Below, in pieces: positions 11,485 to 22,986 of a stretch of 64,000 bases of DNA. The DNA is from Larix kaempferi (lineage: Eukaryota; Streptophyta; Pinopsida; Pinales; Pinaceae): contig BSBM01000870.1 in the NCBI GenBank assembly GCA_027924585.1, forward strand, positions 4,029,001 through 4,093,000. The letters are read 5' to 3'. The position numbers and the translations under genes are program-made. The notes under the pieces are model-generated. The model was not told the origin of the DNA. It ran no database searches and saw nothing but the letters and a program-made list of their open reading frames with translations. Within the stretch, counting starts at the first letter, position 1. Each line of letters starts with the position of its first letter.

Positions 11485-12598
11485 TCCCCTTTGGAAATGA
11501 TATGACCCAAGAGCTTACCTTCGGGAACAGCAAATACGCTCTTCTTGGGATTCAAGGAAATACCATATTTCCGGCAGCGATCAAAAATATGCTTTAGATG
11601 CACGACATGATCTTCCATTTTCTTCGAAAAGACTGTCACATCATCCAAGTATACAACCACGCATTGTCCACCCAGCCCTCGGAAGGCAATATCCATCGCC
11701 CTTTGGAATGTAGCTCCTGCATTTATCAGACCGAATGGCATTCTTCTGTAGGTGAAAGTTCCCCACTTAGTTCTGAAAGTAGTCTTAAGGTGATCTTCTT
11801 CAGCTACTAACACTTGATTGTAGCCAAAGAAACCATCGAGGAGAGAAAACAATTCGGATCCTGACACCATTTGAAGGATTTGTTCCATTGAAGGGACGGG
11901 GTAGTTGTCTTTATCTGAAGCTTTGTTTAAATTTCTGAAATCTACACATAGCCTTATTTCTCCCGACTTCTTCCTTACGGGAACCAAGTTTGCAACCCAC
12001 TCAGAATTCCGAACTTTGAAGATTATCTTAGCGTCCAGGAGCTTCTTTAATTCCTTTTGGATCAGCGGTTCTAGAGTGGGATGCATTCTTCTTAACTGCT
12101 GCTGAAATGGTTTGACGCCCGCTTTCATTGGTATAACATGCTGAATAATGCGGACATCATACGTTTTCAGATCTTCATAGGTCCATGCAAAAACATCCTT
12201 GTATTGTTTAAACAATTTAATGAACCTGTCTCTTTCTCCTGGTGAACAACATTTGCCAAGGTTGACAAATCTTGGTTCTGCCTCGGTACCCAAATTAACT
12301 AACTCATGTTGCATTGATGAGCTGTTAGTTTTGGTATTAGCTGGCCTTTTGAACTTATTTTGAAGATCGAACAGCATTTCAAGGGACCTTACACCCTTGG
12401 GCATGAAATTTCCTTTCTCCTCATCCTTCTTCATCAAATCAGCATCGTGTTCTTCCTCATTTATTGCAGCTCCTTGGAAGCTATCTTCGTTTGTTAGGAA
12501 GATGATAATTTGTTCATCAGCATCGAAGACTCTGAAGTTCGTGATGTTATCGGGAACGGAAGGCCTGAAAATCAATTCAATCGAGCATTTATTATTTG
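11485..12598 (-). pseudogene. pol: N1 pol: reverse transcriptase
   Basis: Reverse transcriptase copies element RNA into DNA. The frame (ORF 11262-12728) carries motif A as LLDGFFGYN with its Asp present, MPFGLINAGATFQRAM, and YLDD at the active site, then the LGHIISKGE region where a frameshift passes into the next pol segment. A linker of roughly 100-150 residues precedes RT (FAWTYEDLKTYDVRIIQH marks its start) and joins it to an upstream RNase H. The catalytic motifs look functional; inactivation comes from the frameshift and from stops elsewhere in the polyprotein. Confidence 0.92.
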
Positions 12599-12974
12599 AC
12601 GGCACCAACCTAGAAGCAGATGTTGCTAACAAATCAGCAGCAGAATTTTGCAATCTAGGAATTGATTTTATATTAAAAGCATCAAAATGCATAATTAAAT
12701 CCCATACCTCAGCCTGATAACCCTTCAAATGAGGTGAGAGACAATGAATGGTGTCCCTTACCTATCTTACAACTATCTCAGAGTCACCAAAGACCTTCAG
12801 GTACTTAACATTTAAACCAATGGTCTTCTTTAATCCATGTACCAAAGCTTCATATTCAGCGGTGTTATTAGTACAATCAAATTCTAATCTACAAGACAAA
12901 AAATACTTGTTTCTTTTTGGATCCATTAGAACACAACCGGCTCCGGATCCTTCCAGAGTTTTAGAACCATCAAA
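12599..12974 (-). pseudogene. N1 additional RNase H (aRNH) placed upstream of RT
   Basis: Reading on the minus strand directly after a stop at 12975 the frame shows FDGSKTLEGSGAGCVLMDP, CTNNTAEYEALVHGL, VFGDSEIVVR, a stop near 12760, and IPRLQNSAADLLATSAS. These are the Asp, Glu, Asp, Asp blocks of a ribonuclease H of the archaeal/plant-like type found as a second RNase H in Tat elements. All four acidic positions are kept. It shares frame with the protease before it and RT after it, so it was part of one polyprotein. In the Tat elements I know, this domain lies between the gypsy RNase H and integrase; here it lies between protease and RT. Two nonsense codons inactivate it. Confidence 0.88.
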
Positions 12975-14339
12975 TTATAATGTCCAAAAGGTATCTTTAG
13001 ATTCAACTAAGTTAGTTTCTTTGTGATCTATGTCAGTAACTAAATTGACTATGTTACAATCAATATCATCAGTCCGAGAGAAATGAAGGAGATCGGACTG
13101 TGTATCTAATTCATGGCTAATGGCTTCAGACTGATAATTACCCGGATCCATTTCTAAGAAATAATTCCCCAGAACCGAGGATGAGAAAGCTACGGCCTCA
13201 TTTTTTTCTTCTAACTGAGTTACATTTTGCTTCATATGAGGTTCCCTAAGAACTTTAATCAGATTCTGCTTGTTCTGATAAGGCAGCCATAGGTGGGACC
13301 AATCAGTAGCAAAGTAGCCACTCAGCTTGGTAGATCAATCTCTACTTAAAATCAGCCCATAAGCTTCAGGAATATCAACCACCATTATGTCAATGAATTG
13401 ACAGACTCTAGGGTCAGCTGACAGTCTAATGAGAACGTCTTTCATCTCCCCAATTACTTTGACAGCAGTCCTATCTAATTGGATAATTTGGGCTGGAGAT
13501 GAAACAGGATGCCCATTAATCTTTTTACAAATGGACAATGGCATGACGTTTGAGGATGCTCCAGAATCTACCAAACAGTTGTGGACATTGTGATTAAAAA
13601 TTTCAAAAGTCAATAGGAACGGCAATGTTTGAGATTTAGATTTCCCACCGATGCTAGCCTCATTAATTTCGGGATTGTTTTGAGAATCCGTTAATGGAGT
13701 GCTGGTCTGAGGTTGTAGAACATGCAGCAGTTTGTCTCGTTGATGGGGTAAGCTGCACATGTCAAATATTGACACATTCGCTTTGACTTTCTTGATATCT
13801 TCAATAATATCGTATCCTATGTCAGATTCGTTCCCAATTCGAGTTGGCTGATCTGTTTTACTTGTTGTGACCTTAGGTGGCTGAACTATGGTGTCAGCGT
13901 TTGGCTGTTTGGTCACTATTTGGATGACTTTGGGCTGCAGTGGGATAATTTCTATATGCCTCCTAGGCGGTTCTTTTGAGACTTTAGGCTTATGAGGGGC
14001 TGTGCTTGGCATAGGATCGGGAATAGGACCTTTGCTGCGAGTAGCAACGTTTACAGTAGAGGGAGAGCTTTCTATGGGATCCTCTTCTGCTAATTCAGTC
14101 ATAGGTACCCAATCCCATAGCACCATAGTAGTGTCCGGGGTTGGTTCCTCTAACTCAGGGATCAACTCCTCTGGAGAAACATCTTGGTCTGGGATCTGTG
14201 AATCTAGCATTTGGTTCATGACTAAGCTCATGGAATTAATCCATTGCGGGCAGCTCTTTTCCGAATGTGGTTCTTGATGAAAAGTGTAGAAATTGTCCAT
14301 CCCGATTTCGTTCAAGTTTAAGACCGGAGAAGTATTCAT
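12975..14339 (-). pseudogene. pro: N1 protease and linker
   Basis: Aspartic protease of the gag-pol polyprotein. LVDSGASSNVMPLSICK holds the catalytic DSG; YGLILSRD, followed by a stop at 13335, marks the C-terminal flap region. The frame then continues through DWSTKLSGYFATDWSHLWLP and a linker (ORF 12975-13235) to the additional RNase H. The N-terminal part (14339-13700) is Pro/Thr-rich and includes FHQEPHSEKSCPQW, a His/Cys pattern like the reduced zinc-binding motif of Tat Gag proteins. It is in frame with gag upstream, separated by a stop at 14373. The protease cuts the polyprotein into its working parts. Confidence 0.85.
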
Positions 14340-14372
14340 TGGTGGATGAGTTTGATCACCGTCTTCCCTTCT

Positions 14373-15608
14373 TTAATAAAATGGCTTGAAAGGTTTCCTA
14401 GATGTGCTAGCAGCCTTGTCTTTCTCGAGATCTACAATTTTATTAGATAATTTATGCATCATCTTGACTACATTTTCCATGTCTGTAGATGGATCTTCTT
14501 TACCTCTAGTGAGCAGCAAAGGTTTTTTGCTAGCTGCTGGTTTTGGTTCTACATCTAAGGCATGTTTAGCAATGCTATCAGCTTCTTCTTCTACCTTTCT
14601 AGCTTCCTCAAAGTTCTCTATCAAGGTAGTTTTCTTCGATCTTTTTATGAACATTGCTATTGGTCCTTCAAGAGCTGTTGTGTAGTATTCAATCAGAGAC
14701 TCCTCTGCTGGTTTATTAGCCTCGCTGAAATTATTTAACAGCGTTGTGAATCTTTAATTAAAGTCTTGAACCTTTTCTTTCTTTTCCATTCTCATGGATA
14801 AGAGTTCTTTCATAAGTGTTTCCACAGTTTTCTGGTTTCCGTATTTCTTTAAAAAACATTTTTCGAATTCATCCCAACTAGAGATTGAGTTGGGTTGTAG
14901 GCTAAAGTACCAGGATGATACTTTTGGCTCGAATGTATATAGAAACAGCCTGCAGACTACGTCTCCGTGCTGCACGTTCAAAAGGTTCAGAGCTAAGTAA
15001 AAACTCTTGAGATGGTCTTCCGCGGAAATGGCTTTCCCTAGATCGAACTTAGGCAAGACCTTTTCTAGGTTTTTTGGAAGATTATGGAATGGTCCAGCTA
15101 GGTTCAGCACTCCCCTTGCTCTCCAAGCAGGTACAACCATGTTTGGATGTGGAGAACCTGGTGGAGAATTGTATGGTGAATTCTGAGGAGTACTCTTTGG
15201 AGTAATTGATTCTTCAAGGTTTTCTTGGTCTGAAATTTTTTCTGAGTTTTCAAGATCTGCCTTGTTAAGAGTGTCTGAGATTTCTTCCAAAGTCTGATTC
15301 ACAAGTTCTTCGAAACTTTGAACGAGAATCGAATCTCGGGTATACTGTGGCTCCTTTCTAGGGGTATTTTTCTTAGGGAGGAAATTGACAGCGTTTAAAC
15401 CACCTAACTGCCTAACGTAGGATCTTGTATGTCTTCTCAAATCCTCTATTTCTATAAAAGGGACAGCGTATAAAGCCTCTTGAGGCTCAGGATCAGAAAT
15501 GAGGTGTTCTTGATTTAATAATTAAAGATCTAGGCTGTTTGAAATGCTTTCTTTAAGCGGGTTTTCAGTGTCATCTATGACAGTGGAAGATTTTCCTCTA
15601 TCAGCCAT
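14373..15608 (-). pseudogene. gag: N1 gag
   Basis: The ATG at 15608 (MADRGKSS) lies 12 bp from the primer site and is the likely start. One frame runs to 14373 with stops near 15522 and at 14754. The middle has the retrotransposon Gag capsid signature (SSWDEFEKCFLKKYG and ELLSMRMEKKEKVQDFN) preceded by AISAEDHLKSFYLALNLL. The C-terminal part is Lys/Glu-rich. No CX2CX4HX4C knuckle is seen in this stretch; a reduced His/Cys motif follows in the protease linker. Gag builds the cytoplasmic particle in which reverse transcription occurs. Confidence 0.88.
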
Positions 15609-15619
15609 GCACTTTTAGG

Positions 15620-15636
15620 CCCTCCTTCTAGCGCCA
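15620..15636 (-). other. N1 primer binding site
   Basis: On the minus strand TGGCGCTAGAAGGAGGG lies five bases inside the 5' LTR. It starts TGG, complementary to a tRNA CCA end, and resembles primer sites I know from Tat-type gypsy elements. I cannot name the tRNA from this window. It fixes the element orientation as minus. Confidence 0.75.
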
Positions 15637-16800
15637 AAAACTGTTGATGCCTCGGATATCGTAGCATCAATCAGAAAGGGATTCTCCCCGATAGATGATC
15701 CCAATTAGATTATCTGCCGTTTGGTATAGGGAATCCGTCCGGTTAGCGGTTCCGGCAACTGTGGGTTTGGAGTTTAATTCCGATTATACTGGTTATGGCC
15801 CGATCCACCTTTCTTTTGGATTTTATGTTTTTAATGAGATGCAAGTGCCTAATTTATATCTGATCTAAATGCAAAACTGAAATAGATCTAATGCTAGAAC
15901 TGAAGTAAACCTACCTATCCTTGCAAGGAAGACATTTAAAGAATGAGCAACGAGCTGTAACAGATACCACAAAGAAAGGACAGATAGCTATCAATTCTTA
16001 CAGGTAGAGCTACATCAAGATAAAAGATCTTCGGAAGATAGCTTCCAATTTAATATAAAACACATTTTATTACTCATCAAAGAAGGAAGCAAAATTATCT
16101 AATAGAAATGGAAAGAATGCAGAAACAGATCTAAATGTAAACAAACTGAAATAACTCTAAAGATCCCTGCAAGGAGCAAATTTAAAGGCATGAACATTGA
16201 GCTATATGAGTTATCTTGAAGAAAGAACAGTTAGCCATTTAATCTAAAAGAGAACTCTACATCAAAAATAAAGATATCAGCAGATAGCTCCCGATTTAAT
16301 ATGAAACGCATTCACCGTCCATGAAATGGAGAAATCGTTTACACAGAAAGAATTAAAATCATTGTTACAAAGAAAAAATTCAGATTGTAAGAATGATCTC
16401 ACATTACAGGATGGAAATCGCCAGAAGAGTCCAATACACATCCATCTTTCGTTCCCATGCAAAACGTCCATCTCCCTGGCTTTTATTAGAAAATTTGATT
16501 TTTTTACAGAACCAATACAAGATAGCTCGTATGGGTTTCAAAATTTCATTCCCTGCCAAAAGTCCATTTCTATTCTTCCTAGCTTCTATTTATAATTACA
16601 AAAATGCCCTTTGGGCTGCCACCTAGCCTCTTCCACCTGTCACCTACAGGAATTTCTTCTATAATAGACCAAAAAAAATTACTTCTTTTACAAAATATTT
16701 AACAACAAAGAATGGAAAGTTGTCCCATAGCTCACGCTTTATACATCTGAGAGTTTAAAAAATACAATATAGCAGAAATAATGTCCTAATATCCGTGCTG

Positions 16801-19800
16801 TCAATATTGTGCGTGAGCTTTAGCTGGGAGAGGATCGCCCAAGTCAATTGATGGTACTGTTGCTGCCTGGGAAGAGACACTCGAACCAATTGTTGTTGTT
16901 GCTTCTACTTGGGAAGAAGGGATTGAGCTGGCTGGAATTTCTGCCACTGGTGGGGAAGAGGGAATCGAGCCCACTGTGGTTGCTGGAATGGCTGCTGGGA
17001 GAGAAGATTCTGGATCTGCTGTTGCTCCCACTACTGCTGTAGCTTTCTTCTCCTCCTCTGCTATGTAATTATACCACATACCTATGTCCCTTACGACTAT
17101 GTTTGCTGCAGCAGGGAACAAGATTTTCTGAGAAGTCACATTCTTCCCGAGCTTTGCTCCAATGCTTTGAGCTTCTGCTACTGCAGCTTGATGCACTTCC
17201 TTCAGCAGATGGTTGTGGAGTGATGACAATCCAGTATAATGTTGGAGTTCATCAATATCCAGGACATCAATCCTCTTCACATACTCCGTTTGAACGCCTA
17301 GCTCTTCCTTTAGCTCAGCCAAGCACTGCTCTGAATTCGAGAAGTCAACGAGGGATTGTGGGAAATTCAGCTTGCACCTGTCATGCACTCCCTTGATTCT
17401 TTGATATAGACCGTTGATCTTATCCCTTGTTCTTTGCACACTGGCTATCATCTTACTGGCGCAATTCCTACCAAACTCCAACAGGGCTATGTCCTCATTA
17501 AAACCGTCCACAGATTTAAATGGGAGATGCGTGGGGAAACCCCCCTTTCCTTCTCTCCATGCCATCTGACTCATGATATTTGCCTTGACACGGGTGTTCT
17601 TATCTTTGAGCCTATGGGCCTCCGCATTAATTTCTTTTAACCTGACTACCATGGACTTGAGCTTGCAAACCTCATTAGTGATTAGCTCCTGAGTGTCATG
17701 CACTTGCTTCAGGATGCTGCAGGACAGCTCATGGAAGGGAGACATGTCCATCGTTCTGCTCTCAGCTTGCTCTAACCGCTCAGCTAATGCCCGCTTGTCT
17801 GCTTCTAGCTGGGATGCTTTATCTTCCACTCCATTCTTCTCTGCTTCCAAAATCATCATTTGGAGTGTTAGTTGGTCCTTTTCCTCCTCCAGCTGGTTAT
17901 ACTTGCCTGATAGCTCTTTATGCTCGGCATACAGACAATTATACTTGTTCACCACAAGATCCCTATGGGCTTGCTCATTAGCCACAGTTTGTTGTAGCCT
18001 ATGAGCTCTCTTCTTTGTCAATACATTTTCTCTAACTATAACCCCTACATTATCCAGTGATTCTTTTGCTGTTTCTACAGCTGCGGATGCCATAGCAAAG
18101 GGATCTTGATCTGTATTCTTCATTATAGTGACCTCTCGGTGGGTAATGATGTCCTCGTGGAAGGGATTTTTGATCCTTTCTTCCAATTTGAGGACCATTG
18201 CTTTCCTTTTCTTGTCATAGACAAACTCATTCCACCTGGACACTGCATGTTTTCCCGATGGAGTCTACGGGACAATTGGGAAGTCCATAATGTCTATTTC
18301 TTCTTCAGCACGAGGGGTCCGGACTTCCTGAGCTGGATCTACTCCTTCATTTTGGGTACTAGAGCCACCTGCTTGAGATGCGTCTATTTCCATGTCTTGG
18401 ACACTGGATCCACTTGCTTGGGCATCTTCCCCTGCTTTCAGCTCTTCTTTCGCTCTCCGTTCAGCTTCCTGTCCTCCTTCTCCTCCTGTAACTTGCGACT
18501 GACCTTCATCTCCTTTTTGCCACTTTTCATCTTCAGCCTCCTTCTGCTGTTGGGATTCTTCTGCTTCTTTCTGCCGCAACCTGGCTTCTTCAGCCTCCTG
18601 GAGTAACCTTGATTCCTCTCTTAATCTGAGCTCTTCCTGAGCTCGGGCATCATCAGCTTCTTTCTCTTTCTGCTGGATCTTGGTGGAACTAGAACTTACT
18701 CCACCACCTTGGTGAAAGGTTCGCAGCTCAGCCATGTTGCTAATTCCTTTGAATACCTCTTCTTCGGCATCGGGATAGTGTGAGTATTCAAAATGAGCGT
18801 AGATGTCCCTACAATGCTCGGCCACTTTTCCCCTCATGTCGTTCCTGTGGAAGATCACCTCACCGAAGTGGAAGGATTTCAGCTCCTGCACAAACTCTTC
18901 GGCTGAGGCAACCCCCGAGAACTTGTAAGCACCTATGAATAAAGGTAGAAAGGGAAAGGAAGCCTTATGCTGTTTGTGGAGCATTGCTCCAATTCCATCC
19001 AAGAATATTTGTCTTACTGCTTCCTTGAGGACCACATAATCTGTGGCATACTGCGGCAAAATGTAAGGGGGCTTAGTTCCTCCAAACATTTCTTAGGTAG
19101 GTGCCTTGCTATGAAAAGTAAAAATCCCCGTAATTCTCAAGGACTTCCACAGCGTTCTCTAATAGGCAGTTGGGCTCCTCCTTGAATATCTTCTCATATA
19201 GGGGCATGATGAACCCCTCACAGATGAGTTTGTAGCTAGGTTTGTAATTCTGGGCCCACATCATCTTGAAAGCGGTATAAACCGGGGTGGTGGCCTTATC
19301 CCACGCACAGCCCAATTTGGGGAAGTCCACCTTGGCCAAAACGCAATCGATCAGATATGAGGACATGAAAAATTCTTCCTTCTTCAAGGCTAGTCCTTCT
19401 CTTGCAGCAACTATCATTCAAGCGAAACTATCTGACAGGAGAGTGGCCCAGTCAAACACAGTTCCTTTAAACGCCACGAAGTGAATAATAGGGACCCATT
19501 GAATCTTATACACGGTGCCATCGAGCATGCCGAAGATTCTGCACAGCATCAGGGTGATCAATCTAAAAGGAGATCTCATATTCTATACGTCATATTCATC
19601 GTTTCCTTTCTTTCTCAAATGCTTGCCTGCTACTAGTAGCTTTTTGGCCATCTCAACGTTATTCATTTTTCCCAACCATTCATCAGTCAGAGCTTGCTGG
19701 GAGCGGGGAAACTTGTAGGCTGCTGCAAGATATGCGGGTTGAAATGAGGCAATGGTTGTCTTCCCGCTGTCATGAATTACTCTTCCTTCTGCATCGGCAT

Positions 19801-20077
19801 GTTGGAGTAACCACCCGATTACCTCAGCACATGGGAACAGTTCAGGGTGGGTAGCAGCTCTGGTTATGCCTGAAGCTTTGATATTTAGATAAATCGGTCC
19901 CTATTCTAACAACATGTCCGGGACATCCTAGTCTCGGATCATCCTGTAAATGTCACCCCAGCGGATTTCTGGAGGAACCCCGGTGGTGCACCTAGTATCT
20001 TGGAGTGAGGTCTCAGTTTTAAGTGGTGCAGGCTTCTTCTCTGTCATCTTAGCCTTCTTCTTTCCACCTTTTGGCAT
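16801..20077 (-). pseudogene. LTR-encoded protein gene of N1, copy in 5' LTR (broken)
   Basis: Second copy of the LTR gene, damaged at other places than the first. The C-terminal 480 codons (18243-16801) are fully open, as is the central coiled coil (19089-18265); a single TAG separates them where the other LTR has TAC. A one-base insertion near 19090 shifts frame. The N-terminal third (20077-19100) has at least four nonsense codons, two of them CAG to TAG. The segment missing or stopped in one LTR is open in the other, so the ancestral gene was very probably one uninterrupted frame. Product as for the first copy: basic N-terminus, unknown globular region, two coiled coils, Ser/Pro-rich tail. 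In the transcript this copy would precede gag. Confidence 0.85.
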
Positions 20078-21023
20078 TTTGACTTATCCCTGATGGCAAC
20101 CAAATATAAGCCATTATAAAATTGATCAACATACTGTGAGATTTCAAGAGCATCACCATTCTAACATGTCAATGAGATAAATGCAATGTGAAGCTGTATG
20201 CTTAGGAAGCAAAAAAAACATCATTCCAAACAAGAATTCTAGTTTTTAGTTATCCCAATTCTTTTAAAGAGGACAGGTTTGGAGTGCTCCCGCAAGGGTA
20301 AGCCTGTTGCGGAAGCAACCTGCTTCCGGTCTAGCTCTGTGGGAAAGGGTGTCCCTTATTTAAGTTCAAAAGGTAATTGGCCGGTTAGTTGGGTTTGATA
20401 AAAAAACTAAGCCAGCGATGGCTCTCCGTGCTTATGAACAGGCGAGGGGCTCGAACGGCAGGGTTTATTTATCGCATTTTGGCGTGAGGTCCTATGGCCA
20501 AGCTTAGGATCTGAACGGGGGGTAGCGACTAGCCGGGACTAAGATTTATGAAGAAGGCCCGGATGGCTATAGCTTTCGCCTTCGGCTGGGGAGACGAGAC
20601 CTTAATGGGGTTGGCGTTTTTAAAACGACGAAGTACGCGGCTCGGGGAGAAAATTGTAAACAATCTATCCATCCAAATTGACTTTAACTACTAAGCAAAC
20701 GTTTTTACAATTCCTCTGATTTTAATGATGGGAAATATGTAATTTAGACCATTTGGCGGGAAAAATAGCCTATGACGGGCATTTTGCCCATCGAAATCCA
20801 ACCAATGCCTATCGTTTTAAAAAAAAAAGGACAACCCAATTGCAATTTGGCACGTATAAGGGACAAATTTAATGGTTAAGATCCTACCTGGCACCGACGA
20901 GGATAGCTGACTGAGGTGGCCATGAACATGGTCGAGCAAGCTGAGCTGGAACGGTCGCGCGGTGTCCAACAATGGTTTTCCAATCGACAAATAACGATGT
21001 GTTTGCTCGTACCCCCCACCTCT

Positions 21024-21046
21024 TATTTAAATAAGCTGGGCACGTG
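21024..21046 (-). promoter_or_regulatory. Putative N1 promoter: TATA box and G-box (5' LTR)
   Basis: CACGTG at 21041-21046 and TATTTAAATA at 21024-21033 on the minus strand, the same arrangement as in the 3' LTR. This copy would drive the genomic RNA, with a start near 20995 and the LTR gene ATG about 900 bases downstream. Confidence 0.55.
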
Positions 21047-21159
21047 CGGCATTCAATTTTGGTGGGTGGCGCAATTAAACGCGGTTTAAATATCGGTACG
21101 TCGGCATCAAATCAAAAATTCTCGATTCGCGCGCGACCACTTCCTGCGAGACAAACTTG

Positions 21160-22130
21160 CGAATCTCATCCACCGTTGCGGAATAAAAACTCAAAGCGTT
21201 CCGCAAAAGGCTCCCCCGCCGCGGAAGAAAAAACTCAAAGCATTCCGCAAAAGGCTCCCACGTCGCGGAAGGATAACGCGGAGGCTTCCGCCGTTTCGGA
21301 AGATAATGGTGAAGCTCCCCGCCGTTTCGGGAGAGATTGATGAACGGCTTCCGCAAAAGGACGTGAGTGTTTAATTCTTTCGGTGCCCCTTTTCGGGATG
21401 CTATCGCGAAGGCCTCCGAAATTGCGGAGAGCTTTCGCCAATGGCTTCCTCCGTTTCGGAACAAAAAGTTGAAGGCTTCCGCAACATTTCAAAGAAAAAA
21501 TTCTAAGTTCTTTTCGAAGTTTCAGAAGGCTTAGACGAATGGCTTGCGCCGTTGCGGGGGGATAGTCTGAAAGCCTCCGCAGTTTCGGGAGGAAAAGCTG
21601 AGTGCTTCCGCGGAGTTTCCTTATTAGGTTCCGCAACCCTTCAAAAGGTTTCTAAGTTCCTCTTCGAAAAGTTTAAACAAAGGATTCCGCCTTTCGGGAG
21701 GAAAACCTGAATCCCTCCACGTTTGCAGAAAGTTTTGACGAAGAACTCCGCCATTTCGGAAGGGATTCGTCAAATGTTTCTGCGACCTTTTCAACAATAA
21801 TTTCGAAGCCTTTTCGGGGAACTTATGACGAACGCTTCCGTTGTTTCGGAGAGATAGCTTGAATGATTCCGCCGTTTCGGAAGCAATTCCTCAATAGCTT
21901 CCGCAATCTTTTAACAATCGTTTTGGGAGGAAAACTTGAATTGTTCCATGGGGCGCTCCGCAAAAAATCGAAAAGTTTTCTAAGTCCCTTTTCGGAAAGC
22001 TTAGATGAATGGTTTCCGCTGTTTCGGGAGAAAAACCCGAAACTCTCGGCAATATTTTCAACGAAAGTTTCTAAGTCCTTTTCGGATGTTTAAACAAAGG
22101 CTTCTGCCACTGCAAGGCTTTACCAAATCG
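21160..22130. repeat. CpG-rich degenerate palindrome array in N1 U3 (5' LTR)
   Basis: Counterpart of the array at 7240-8240, with the same TTCCG...CGGAA motifs in the same order. Compared with the other LTR, a number of CpG sites have become TG or CA in one copy only. Confidence 0.7.
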
Positions 22131-22311
22131 TTCTGTGATTTCGAGGAAGACTTCACGAAAAATTTTCTGTTGAGACACAAGATCTTCTGGCAGACTTGGA
22201 GTTTTTCATGACAATATTTTCTATTAAAAAACAAAGATAAAAGCTGGGAATGACTTATTAAGGCAGCCTTTCTACAAAATGAAAGGAGGGGCCCCAATAT
22301 GTACAAAATTT

Positions 22312-22331
22312 GGGGGGGGGGGGGGGGGGGG
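22312..22331. repeat. 20-G homopolymer near N1 end
   Basis: A run of twenty G lies 14 bp inside the LTR end. The other LTR has only eight G at the same place (8401-8408), followed by TG. Homopolymer expansion or a sequencing artefact are both possible. Confidence 0.8.
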
Positions 22332-22345
22332 TTGCCGCAACAACA

Positions 22346-22350
22346 CAGTG
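22346..22350. repeat. Target-site duplication of N1, right copy (CAGTG)
   Basis: Identical to 1712-1716. Confidence 0.95.
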
Positions 22351-22986
22351 GTGGCCATATTTTCTCAAAGACCGGACCTCACAATCACCCTAATGACTTC
22401 AATATGGAATCACCATCATACTCCAGACCTACTATGCCCAATTTTACTGAAGAACAAAGAGAAGAACCTGAGGTTCGAAATGGAGGTCTTGCTTCATTGG
22501 AGGACAAGTATGTTGAGTACCTTACATTGAATGATGAATGCAAAAGAGAGTTAACATTCAAATAATTATGTGATATGTAGTACAAGTCCAACCCAAGAGG
22601 AGGCTTCATAAAGAAAAATCAGAACTATGAACTCAGAAATGCCATTGGTAAGATTTATTTACCCTATTTTGATGGTTCACAGAAATGCACTTCTTACTCT
22701 TGGATTCATAAACTTGACACGTATTTTTAGCTTAATCCTATGGCTGGAAGAGATTCCATCAACATCGATACTCTACACTTACATGGAAGAAAATGAATGG
22801 TGGTTTCATGGCCTAAAGACTCTTAGGCATGACCAAGTGACCACCTATCAAGAGTTCACAAGGTTGGTTGAAAGGTTTGAGAGAAGAGATCCTGAGATCA
22901 CCTTCAGAGAACTAGAACATGTGAAACAAACTAGAACTCCTGAAGACTACATCTCTGAGTTCCAAAAAGATTCAAGGATGAGATAG
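22351..22986 (+). pseudogene. gag: gag of outer chromovirus, continuation after N1
   Basis: Gag resumes here in the frame of 1428-1716. The first part (to 22566) ends in a stop; later codons change frame at least once before the capsid signature WWFHGLKTLRHDQVTTYQEF and [10 protein letters not shown] near 22800-22970, which belongs to the retrotransposon Gag family. The frame then runs almost directly into reverse transcriptase sequence: no zinc knuckle and no DSG protease motif lie between them, so an internal deletion has removed the gag C-terminus and the protease. Confidence 0.82.

Larger units (their letters stand above)
1717..22345 (-). mobile_element. N1: giant-LTR Ty3/gypsy (Tat-like) retrotransposon, 20.6 kb
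   Basis: A complete LTR retrotransposon inserted in the gag of the outer chromovirus. Both LTRs begin TGTTG and end CAACA, and the element is bounded by CAGTG duplications. Its coding strand is minus: primer site at 15620-15636, then gag, protease, additional RNase H, reverse transcriptase, degenerate RNase H and integrase, in that order. All parts down to RT share one frame; a frameshift lies near 11485. There is no chromodomain. The RNase H pair and integrase style point to the Tat clade. Each LTR is about 6.7 kb and contains an additional long coding region, so the LTRs make up about two thirds of the element. The LTRs differ at 9 of the first roughly 330 bases, so insertion is younger than its host element. 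Confidence 0.93.
15642..22345 (-). repeat. N1 5' LTR (6,704 bp)
   Basis: Right copy of the N1 LTR, the 5' LTR in element orientation. It aligns with 1717-8424 along its whole length with very few gaps; in the first roughly 330 aligned bases I count 9 mismatches. It begins TGTTGATGCC after the primer site and ends CAACA before the CAGTG duplication. It carries the second copy of the LTR gene and of the promoter and palindrome array. Confidence 0.93.

Noticed and set aside
1717-22345. Reading N1 as a plus-strand element because of the primer-like motif at 8426
   Set aside because: Gag, protease, RT and integrase are all on the minus strand and gag lies next to the primer site at 15620-15636.
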